From the NCBI RefSeq assembly GCF_014845115.1, contig NZ_NKUI01000002.1, positions 1-64,000 on the forward strand: 64,000 nucleotides of DNA, read 5' to 3'. Made by a program: the position numbers and the translations under genes. This document shows positions 57,956-64,000 of the stretch, one piece after another. The notes below the pieces were generated by a model. The model was not told where the DNA came from, ran no database searches, and saw only the letters and a program-made list of their open reading frames with translations. Each line of letters starts with the position of its first letter. The stretch's first letter is position 1. This DNA comes from Methylorubrum zatmanii (lineage in GTDB: Bacteria > Pseudomonadota > Alphaproteobacteria > Rhizobiales > Beijerinckiaceae).

Positions 57956-59632
57956 ATGAAGATCACCCTCAAAAACAGCCTCATGGGGCTGTTCGCTCTG
58001 ATGCTCACCTTGTCCCTCGCCCAGGGCATCCTGAGCATGAGCAAGCTCGACGCCATCGACACGAAGACGGGCGCCTTGCTCGACAACACCATTCCGTCGA
58101 TGAACGAGGCGAATGCCATCAACGCCCTCATCATCCGGGCGCGGCTCTGGCAGTTCCGCTACATGACGGCGGAGAGCGAGGCCGCCAGGACCGAGAGCGT
58201 CGGCAAGGTCGCTGAACTCACGCGGGAACGGGACGTCAAGGTCGAGGCCTACCGGGCCCTGGTCGCCTCGCCCGAGGAGCAGACGGCCTACGACGCCCTG
58301 CGCAACAAGCTCGGCTCCTTGCAGGCCGATTGGGAGCGCCTGCGCGCCTTCCCGGCCGAGCGCTACGAGGAGGCGATGGCCGCCTTCCGTGGGCCGATGC
58401 AGGCGAACTATCTGTCCGCCTCGACCGCCGCGCGGGGGCTGATCGACATCAATCTCGCCGCCAGCCGAACCGCCGATTCCGAGATCCGTCGGGCGCAGAC
58501 GGATGCGCGGCGCCTGACGCTGATCATGCTCGGGATCAGCCTGCTGACGGCCCTGGGGGCGACGATCTATTCCTTCCTCGGCGTTTCGCGGCCGATCGGC
58601 CGGATGAGCGCGGCCATGCGCCGCCTCGCAGAGGGCGATACCGCCGCGCCGGTTCCCTATGGCCGACGCGGCGACGAGATCGGCGAGATGTCCGCCGCCG
58701 TCGGCGTCTTCCGCGACAACATCCTCCGCACCCGCGCCCTGGAACAGGAGACCGCGCTCGCCCGCGCCTCCGCCGAGGAACAGCGCAAGGCCGGCATGCG
58801 CGCGATGGCCGACGGGTTCGAGCGGGCCGTCGGCGGCATTCTCGGCACGGTCACCGCTGCGGCGACCGAGCTGCAGGCGACCGCCCAGGGCATGACCGCC
58901 ATCGCCACGCAGACGGCGGGGCAATCCACCGCCGTGGCGGCGGCGGCGGAGCAGGCGGCGGGCAATGTCGGCATGGTCGCCGCCGCCGCCGAGGAACTCG
59001 GTTCCTCGGTGCAGGAGATCGGGCGTCAGGTGGCCGGTTCGGCCGAACTCGCCGGGATCGCGGCCGGCGAAGCGGGGCAGACCGTGGTCCTGGTGCGGGA
59101 TCTCTCGGAGGCGGCCACCCGGATCGGCGACGTGGTCGCGCTGATCTCGACCATCGCCGGCCAGACCAACCTGCTCGCCCTCAATGCCACCATCGAGGCC
59201 GCTCGGGCCGGTGACGCGGGACGCGGCTTCGCCGTGGTGGCCGCCGAGGTCAAGGAACTCGCCAACCAGACGGCGCGGGCAACCGAGGAGATCTCGGCCC
59301 AGATCGCGCGCATCCAGGGGGCGACCGACGAGACCGTCTCGGCCATCGACGGCATCAGCACCCGCATCCGCGAGATCAGCGGCGTCGCGACCGGCATCGC
59401 CGCGGCGGTGGAGGAGCAGGGGGCGGCCACCCAGGAGATCGTGCGCAATGTCAGCCATGCGGCGACGGGCACCGGCGAGGTGACGAACAACATCGCCGGT
59501 GTCGCCTCGGCGGCGGAGGAAACGGGCTTGGCCGCGTCCCAGGTGCTCTCGTCGGCCTCCGAACTGTCCCGTCAGGCCGAGCATCTCAGCACAGAGATGT
59601 CCCGCTTCCTCGCCACGGTGAGAGCCGCCTGA
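57956..59632 (+). CDS. Methyl-accepting chemotaxis protein
   Basis: A 558-residue chemoreceptor. Transmembrane helix 1 lies about 7-26, then a periplasmic four-helix-bundle sensor about 27-185, transmembrane helix 2 about 188-208 and HAMP about 209-262 ([20 protein letters not shown]). The cytoplasmic signalling domain has its hairpin at [20 protein letters not shown] / [20 protein letters not shown] / [14 protein letters not shown]. There is no C-terminal CheR/CheB tether pentapeptide. Ligand unknown. No other chemotaxis genes are nearby, so it is an orphan receptor. Confidence 0.95.
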   Translation: MKITLKNSLMGLFALMLTLSLAQGILSMSKLDAIDTKTGALLDNTIPSMNEANAINALIIRARLWQFRYMTAESEAARTESVGKVAELTRERDVKVEAYRALVASPEEQTAYDALRNKLGSLQADWERLRAFPAERYEEAMAAFRGPMQANYLSASTAARGLIDINLAASRTADSEIRRAQTDARRLTLIMLGISLLTALGATIYSFLGVSRPIGRMSAAMRRLAEGDTAAPVPYGRRGDEIGEMSAAVGVFRDNILRTRALEQETALARASAEEQRKAGMRAMADGFERAVGGILGTVTAAATELQATAQGMTAIATQTAGQSTAVAAAAEQAAGNVGMVAAAAEELGSSVQEIGRQVAGSAELAGIAAGEAGQTVVLVRDLSEAATRIGDVVALISTIAGQTNLLALNATIEAARAGDAGRGFAVVAAEVKELANQTARATEEISAQIARIQGATDETVSAIDGISTRIREISGVATGIAAAVEEQGAATQEIVRNVSHAATGTGEVTNNIAGVASAAEETGLAASQVLSSASELSRQAEHLSTEMSRFLATVRAA

Positions 59633-59814
59633 CATGCGGCCGGCCGAACCGGATTCCGATTCGGCCTGCTGAGCCCGGAACAGGATCGGGCCTTGCGTTC
59701 CGCGCGGGCCTGGCATCGAGAACGGGGGCCGCCTCACCCGCTGGCGGAGGGGAAGCCGGCTTGCCAATCGCGGCTTTCCCTGCTAACGCCCCGCCCATTC
59801 CACACGCGGAGCCG

Positions 59815-59834
59815 GCCCCATGCCTGAATGGGGC
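59815..59834 (+). promoter_or_regulatory. Hairpin in the rpsB leader
   Basis: GCCCCAT (59815-59821) and ATGGGGC (59828-59834) form a 7-bp stem about 70-90 bases upstream of the rpsB ATG. rpsB leaders are autoregulated by S2 in some bacteria; whether this hairpin takes part is not known. The region 59633-59814 shows no gene. Confidence 0.35.
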
Positions 59835-59905
59835 GTTTCCGGTGGTCGGCATCTCAGCCGGCTACGATCCTCCGCGGCGGTATCAACCGGAGAAACAGAA
59901 GAATC

Positions 59906-60970
59906 ATGGCCGTCGATTTCTCTATGCGCCAGCTCCTCGAGGCCGGCGCCCATTTCGGGCACCAGTCGCACCGCTGGAACCCGAAGATGCAGCCCTACAT
60001 CTTCGGCACCCGTAACAACATCCACATCATCGACCTCGCCCAGACGGTGCCGGCGCTCCACGCCGCCCTCCAGGCGGTGAGCGACACCGTCGCCCGCGGC
60101 GGCCGCGTGCTGTTCGTCGGCACCAAGCGCCAGGCGGCGGACGCCATCGCCGAGGCAGCCAAGCGCTCGGCCCAGTACTACGTCAACTCCCGTTGGCTCG
60201 GCGGCATGCTGACCAACTGGAAGACCATCTCCGGCTCGATCCAGCGCCTGCGCAAGGTCGACGAGACGCTCGAGGGCGGGGCCGTCGGCCTCACCAAGAA
60301 GGAGCGCCTCATGCTGACCCGCGAGAAGGAGAAGCTGGAGAAGGCCCTCGGCGGCATCAAGGATATGGGCGGCGTGCCCGACCTCCTGTTCGTGATCGAC
60401 ACCAACAAGGAGCAGCTGGCGATCAAGGAGGCCCAGCGCCTCGGCATCCCGGTCGCCGCCATCGTCGACACGAACTGCAACCCGGACGGCATCTCCTACA
60501 TCGTCCCGGCCAATGACGATGCCGGCCGCGCCATCGCGCTCTACTGCGACCTGATCGCCCGCGCGGCGATCGAGGGCATCGGCCGTGGCCAGGGTGCGCT
60601 CGGCATCGATGTCGGCGCCTCCGAGGAGCCGACCGCCGAGGAACTGCCGGCCAACGACGACATCGTGGCCTCCGTGGCCTCCGATGCTATCGCCCCGGCC
60701 GACGTCGCGGCGCTCGCCGAATCGACCGGTCACTTCGAGCAGCTCGCCGCCCCGCGCGGCGCGCCCGACGACCTGACCAAGCTCACGGGCGTCGGCCCGC
60801 AGCTGGTTCAGAAGCTCAACGACGCCGGCGTGTGGCATTACTGGCAGATCGCCGCCATGCAGCCCGACGACGTGGCCAAGCTCGATGCCGACCTGAAGCT
60901 CAACGGCCGCATCGCCCGCGACGGCTGGGTCGAGCAGTCCCGCGCCTTCGTCGAAGCCGCCGCTGCCTGA
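59906..60970 (+). CDS. rpsB: 30S ribosomal protein S2 with C-terminal extension
   Basis: A 354-residue S2 from ATG 59906. The core (about 1-235) is standard: [47 protein letters not shown]-type [40 protein letters not shown] and [21 protein letters not shown]. coli S2 has about 241 residues. The extra 110 include an acidic linker ([13 protein letters not shown]) and a helix-hairpin-helix-like end, [40 protein letters not shown]. Extended S2 proteins occur in alphaproteobacteria. First gene of rpsB-tsf-pyrH. Confidence 0.97.
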   Translation: MAVDFSMRQLLEAGAHFGHQSHRWNPKMQPYIFGTRNNIHIIDLAQTVPALHAALQAVSDTVARGGRVLFVGTKRQAADAIAEAAKRSAQYYVNSRWLGGMLTNWKTISGSIQRLRKVDETLEGGAVGLTKKERLMLTREKEKLEKALGGIKDMGGVPDLLFVIDTNKEQLAIKEAQRLGIPVAAIVDTNCNPDGISYIVPANDDAGRAIALYCDLIARAAIEGIGRGQGALGIDVGASEEPTAEELPANDDIVASVASDAIAPADVAALAESTGHFEQLAAPRGAPDDLTKLTGVGPQLVQKLNDAGVWHYWQIAAMQPDDVAKLDADLKLNGRIARDGWVEQSRAFVEAAAA

Positions 60971-61102
60971 TCCGTTCCCGATGCGTCGCCGGGCCGAGGC
61001 CCGGCGGCCGGAACGTCATAGAGCTTACACAGCCCGGTGCTTTCAGCGAGCGCCGGGCTCATTCACTTCCAGACCTGCATTCCAGACCGCAAGAGGATCG
61101 CC

Positions 61103-62023
61103 ATGGCCAACATCACCGCCGCTCTCGTGAAGGAGCTTCGCGAAAAGACCGGCGCCGGCATGATGGATTGCAAGGGCGCGCTCAACGAGACCAACGGCGA
61201 CCTCGAGGCGGCGGTCGATTGGCTGCGCAAGAAGGGTCTCGCCAAGGCTGCCAAGAAGGCCGGCCGTGTCGCCGCCGAGGGCCTGGTCGCCGTCGAGTCC
61301 GCCGGCCGTCACGCCGCCATCGTCGAGGTGAATTCCGAGACGGACTTCGTTGCCCGCAACGACGGCTTCCAGGCCTTCGCCCGCGAGGCCGCCAAGCTGG
61401 CGCTCAACACCGACGGCAGCCTGGAGGGCTTGGAGGCCGCGACCTTCCCCGGCTCGTCCGACACGGTGAAGGACACGCTGTCGAACCTCATCGCCACCAT
61501 CGGCGAGAACATGACCCTGCGCCGCGTCGCCAAGCTCGAAGTGGCCAAGGGCGTGATCGCCTCCTACGTCCACGGCCAGATCAACGAAGGCCTCGGCAAG
61601 ATCGGCGTGCTCGTCGCGCTCGAATCCGAGGGCGATGTCGAGTTCCTCTCGACGCTCGGCCGTCAGATCGCCATGCACGTCGCCGCCACTAACCCGACCG
61701 CGCTGGACGCCTCCGGCGTCGATGCGGCCGTGGTCGAGCGCGAGAGCAACATCCTGCGCGAGAAGAACGCCGGCAAGCCGGACCACGTGCTGGCCAAGAT
61801 CGTCGAGAGCGGCCTGAAGAGCTACTACAAGGAGGTCACCCTCTTGGAGCAGCCCTTCGTCCATGACGGCTCGAAGACCGTCACGCAGATCCTCAAGGAA
61901 GCTGCGGGCAAGGCCGGCGCCGAGGTCACGATCAAGGGCTTCGTCCGCTACGCCCTCGGCGAGGGCATCGAGAAGGAAGAGGCGCCCGACTTCGCCGCCG
62001 AAGTGGCGAGCATGTCCCGCTAA
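61103..62023 (+). CDS. tsf: Elongation factor Ts
   Basis: A 306-residue guanine nucleotide exchange factor for EF-Tu. N-terminal UBA-like domain [40 protein letters not shown]; core signature [20 protein letters not shown], whose TDFV contacts EF-Tu. C-terminal [20 protein letters not shown]. 133 bp after rpsB, same strand. Confidence 0.98.
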   Translation: MANITAALVKELREKTGAGMMDCKGALNETNGDLEAAVDWLRKKGLAKAAKKAGRVAAEGLVAVESAGRHAAIVEVNSETDFVARNDGFQAFAREAAKLALNTDGSLEGLEAATFPGSSDTVKDTLSNLIATIGENMTLRRVAKLEVAKGVIASYVHGQINEGLGKIGVLVALESEGDVEFLSTLGRQIAMHVAATNPTALDASGVDAAVVERESNILREKNAGKPDHVLAKIVESGLKSYYKEVTLLEQPFVHDGSKTVTQILKEAAGKAGAEVTIKGFVRYALGEGIEKEEAPDFAAEVASMSR

Positions 62024-62118
62024 ATCGATCGCTCCGACGCGCTCCCTTTCGCCGGACCGGTGTCCATTCCGGCGGAGGGCGCTGCGATCATTCCCGATCC
62101 TCACAGGTCGTCTCGTCA

Positions 62119-62146
62119 GGGGCGGCGGCAGCGATGCCGCCGCCCC
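62119..62146 (+). terminator. 12-bp hairpin with GNRA loop between tsf and pyrH
   Basis: GGGGCGGCGGCA (62119-62130) and TGCCGCCGCCCC (62135-62146) form a perfect 12-bp stem with loop GCGA. A weaker CGCCGGA/TCCGGCG stem lies about 60 bases upstream. There is no T-run. It is likely a partial terminator or a processing/stability element separating tsf and pyrH transcripts. Confidence 0.6.
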
Positions 62147-62213
62147 TCGACGTTCGGGTCCCCGTGTTGGTAGAAGCCGCCACGCGAACCGCCCGAGACG
62201 ACGAGGATCTTCG

Positions 62214-62936
62214 ATGTCGGAAACGACACCCTACCGCCGAGTCCTCATCAAGCTCTCCGGGGAGGCGCTCGCGGCTCCGGACGGGTACTGGCTCCATCCC
62301 CCGACCCTCGCCGCCCTGGCCGAGGACATCGCCGGCACCATCGCCCGCGGGATCCAAGTCGCGGTGGTGGTGGGCGGCGGCAACATGATCCGGGGCGCCC
62401 GCATCTCCCAGGCCGGCTGGATCGACCGGGCGACGGGAGATTCCCTCGGGATGATGGCCACGGTGATGAACTCGCTCGCCATCGAGACGGCGCTGAACGC
62501 CGCGGGCGTGCAGGCCCGCACCATGTCGGCGGTCTCCATGCCGACGATCTGCGAGACCTATGCCCGCCAGCCGGCCCTCCATCATCTCGACAAGGGCCAG
62601 GTCGTGGTGCTCGCGGGCGGCACCGGCAATCCGTACTTCACCACCGATACGGCCGCAGTGCTGCGGGCGGCCGAACTGCGCTGCGACGCCGTGCTGAAGG
62701 CGACCCAGGTGGACGGAGTCTATTCGGCCGATCCGAAGAGCGATCCGCACGCGATCCGCTACGACCGCATCACCCATGACGAGGCCATCGCCCGCGATCT
62801 CAAGGTGATGGATACCGCCGCCTTCGCCCTGGCGCGGGAGAGCCGGCTCACCATCGTGGTCGGCTCCGTGCACGCCCCGAGCTCGATCACCGCGATCCTG
62901 ACGGGTGCCTCGGTCTCGACCCATGTGGTGCCGTAA
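62214..62936 (+). CDS. pyrH: UMP kinase
   Basis: A 240-residue bacterial-type UMP kinase of the amino acid kinase fold, making UDP for RNA, peptidoglycan and sugar nucleotides. Motifs: RRVLIKLSGEALAAPDGYWL, VAVVVGGGNMIRGARISQAG, GDSLGMMATVMNSLAIETAL, VVLAGGTGNPYFTTDTAAVL and KATQVDGVYSADPKSDP. ATG 62214. In most Proteobacteria frr (ribosome recycling factor) follows directly; here an alpha/beta hydrolase does instead. Confidence 0.95.
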   Translation: MSETTPYRRVLIKLSGEALAAPDGYWLHPPTLAALAEDIAGTIARGIQVAVVVGGGNMIRGARISQAGWIDRATGDSLGMMATVMNSLAIETALNAAGVQARTMSAVSMPTICETYARQPALHHLDKGQVVVLAGGTGNPYFTTDTAAVLRAAELRCDAVLKATQVDGVYSADPKSDPHAIRYDRITHDEAIARDLKVMDTAAFALARESRLTIVVGSVHAPSSITAILTGASVSTHVVP

Positions 62937-63007
62937 GGGCCGCTGACGGCGGCCAGGGGAACTTCGCGGCGACGGGAGCGGACCCTTTCGGGCTCCTCGG
63001 ATGCATC

Positions 63008-63646
63008 ATGCCCAAGTCACCCTCCAAGCCGTCCTCCAAGACGCTCTTCCTGCCCGGGGCCTCGGGGCATGCGTCCTTCTGGAAGCCGGTCGCCGACAGG
63101 GCGCGGTTAGACGGTGTGTTCTTCTCGTGGCCGGGACTGGGTGCCGAGCCGTCGCGGCCGGGAATCGCCGGGATCGACGATCTCGTCGCCTTGGTGGCGC
63201 GTGACATTACGGAGCCGGTCAATATCGTCGCGCAATCGATGGGCGGCTTGATCGCGCTCAAGCTGGCCCTGACGCGGCCCGGCTCGGTGGAGCGGCTCGT
63301 CCTCGCGGTGACCTCGGGCGGCGTACCCGTCGCCGATCTGGGTGGGGCGGATTGGCAGCCCGATTACTTCACTGCTTTCCCGAACGCGGCGCGGTGGATC
63401 GCCGGCCCTGTCTGCGATCTCTCAAGCCGGATTCCGACGGTGAAGGCGCGGACCTTGCTCCTGTGGGGCGGCGCCGACCCTATCAGCCCGGTCGCCGTCG
63501 GGGAGCGCCTGCTGACTCTCTTACCGAATGCGCGTCTTCGCGTTTTTCCGGATGCGGGTCACGATCTCGCGCAGACGCATGGGGATGCGGTCGCGGCCGA
63601 GATCGGCCAGCATCTGATCGACGACGCGTCGGCTTCGCCCCGATAG
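63008..63646 (+). CDS. Alpha/beta hydrolase
   Basis: A 212-residue hydrolase with the full catalytic triad: nucleophile Ser77 in NIVAQSMGGLIALKLALTRP, Asp157 in LLLWGGADPISPVA and His185 in PDAGHDLAQT. The oxyanion-side motif LFLPGASGHASFW is near the N-terminus. The lid is very short, as in small esterases of the RutD/BioH type. Substrate unknown. 71 bp after pyrH, so possibly in the same transcript. It converges on ppa. Confidence 0.88.
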   Translation: MPKSPSKPSSKTLFLPGASGHASFWKPVADRARLDGVFFSWPGLGAEPSRPGIAGIDDLVALVARDITEPVNIVAQSMGGLIALKLALTRPGSVERLVLAVTSGGVPVADLGGADWQPDYFTAFPNAARWIAGPVCDLSSRIPTVKARTLLLWGGADPISPVAVGERLLTLLPNARLRVFPDAGHDLAQTHGDAVAAEIGQHLIDDASASPR

Positions 63647-63663
63647 GGCGGGCGAGGAATCAT

Positions 63664-63695
63664 CCGGGCCGTGGCGGGAAACCGCCGCGGCCCGG
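63664..63695. terminator. Bidirectional hairpin between convergent hydrolase and ppa
   Basis: CCGGGCCGTGGCGG (63664-63677) pairs with CCGCCGCGGCCCGG (63682-63695) over 14 bp with one G.T pair and a GAAA loop. Placed between the two convergent stops, it can serve both directions. There is no long T-run on either side. Confidence 0.65.
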
Positions 63696-63711
63696 AGAGT
63701 CAATCGGCTGC

Positions 63712-64000
63712 TCAGGCCTTCTGGGCCTTGGCCCGCTCGATGCCTTCCAGGATCAGCCGCTGGGCCTCCTCCTTGTCGCCCCAGCGCACGACCTTCACCC
63801 ACTTGCCGGGCTCGAGGTCCTTGTAGTGCTCGAAGAAGTGCTGGATCTGGCTGATCGTGATCTCCGGCAGATCGGTGTAGTTCTCGACCCGGTTGTAGCG
63901 CTGCGTCAGCTTGCGCGAGGGCACGGCGATGATCTTCTCGTCCTCGCCGCCATCGTCCTCCATCACCAGCACGCCGACCGGTCGGACGCTGATGATCGCG
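63712..64000 (-). CDS. ppa: Inorganic pyrophosphatase (3' part, runs off window)
   Basis: The C-terminal part of a family I soluble pyrophosphatase. The frame is open past base 64000, so the start lies outside. Residues seen: [20 protein letters not shown] (metal-binding Asp/Glu region), [20 protein letters not shown], then [20 protein letters not shown] and a C-terminal helix ending ERAKAQKA. Hydrolyses pyrophosphate to drive biosynthesis. Cytosolic, usually hexameric. Confidence 0.95.
   Translation of the reverse strand, partial: AIISVRPVGVLVMEDDGGEDEKIIAVPSRKLTQRYNRVENYTDLPEITISQIQHFFEHYKDLEPGKWVKVVRWGDKEEAQRLILEGIERAKAQKA

Noticed and set aside
59815-59834. Assigning the rpsB leader hairpin to a named Rfam ribosomal leader
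   Set aside because: Only one short stem is visible and I cannot match it to a known alphaproteobacterial leader model.

Overview
This window is high-GC DNA, dense with genes, from an alphaproteobacterium of the Rhizobiales. A Methylobacterium/Methylorubrum-type genome fits best. Supporting evidence is the gene order bamE / cytochrome bc1 chaperone / DUF177 / plsX / fabH / ihfA / merR, an hdaA-type DnaA homologue beside ppk-ppx, a homospermidine synthase, and an ornithine decarboxylase gene behind a structured leader that matches the alphaproteobacterial speF motif. The genus is inferred. No rRNA, tRNA, CRISPR array, prophage or complete insertion sequence was seen.

Layout. 1-4.3 kb: TPM-domain and LemA membrane/envelope genes, a small SelT/SelW-like thioredoxin-fold protein and an HWE-type sensor kinase. 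4.4-12.5 kb: an aldo/keto reductase, a Crp/Fnr regulator and a glycogen/alpha-glucan cluster (glgA and a GH13 glucosidase, divergent from glgP). 12.7-22.3 kb: a long minus-strand block with a flavin reductase-like protein lacking its iron-sulfur cysteines, a small coiled-coil protein, a membrane GGDEF-EAL protein with a degenerate GGDEF site, and the SpoVR-YeaH-PrkA stress module. 22.5-28.7 kb: two small conserved proteins, then merR, ihfA, fabH, plsX, DUF177 and a bc1 assembly chaperone, with divergent bamE. 28.6-32.9 kb: a HAD phosphatase overlapping bamE tail to tail, an OYE-type ene-reductase, a GNAT acetyltransferase and OpgG/OpgD.

33-37.6 kb is a polyamine locus: candidate promoter, speF-type leader RNA, ornithine decarboxylase, a GNAT protein, a small ORF and homospermidine synthase. 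Together these would convert ornithine to putrescine and then to sym-homospermidine. 37.6-40 kb holds two tandem Uma2 nuclease-like genes (the first frameshifted), a small Smr-like protein and a DUF1206 membrane protein. 40.1-44.8 kb is a surface-polysaccharide set (WbpM/CapD-like dehydratase, WbpL/WecA-like transferase, WbpV-like epimerase) with an unrecognised gene between the two halves. 45-53.1 kb: purN-purM, an AI-2E-family permease, hdaA, ppk and ppx. 53.2-57.5 kb: a small hypothetical protein, an aspartate aminotransferase and a fused CoA-transferase preceded by a striking TGCA-rich palindrome. 58-64 kb: a chemoreceptor, rpsB (with a C-terminal helix-hairpin-helix-like extension), tsf, pyrH, an alpha/beta hydrolase and the 3' part of ppa, which runs off the window.

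The most noteworthy structures outside ordinary genes are: a perfect 27-bp fold-back repeat at base 1 that rewrites the end of the TPM gene; a MITE-like ~110-bp element present in two inverted copies; a 107-bp palindromic repeat upstream of the WbpL-like gene; the speF-type leader; and the TGCA palindrome upstream of the CoA-transferase. I did not find a clear, wholly new multi-gene system.
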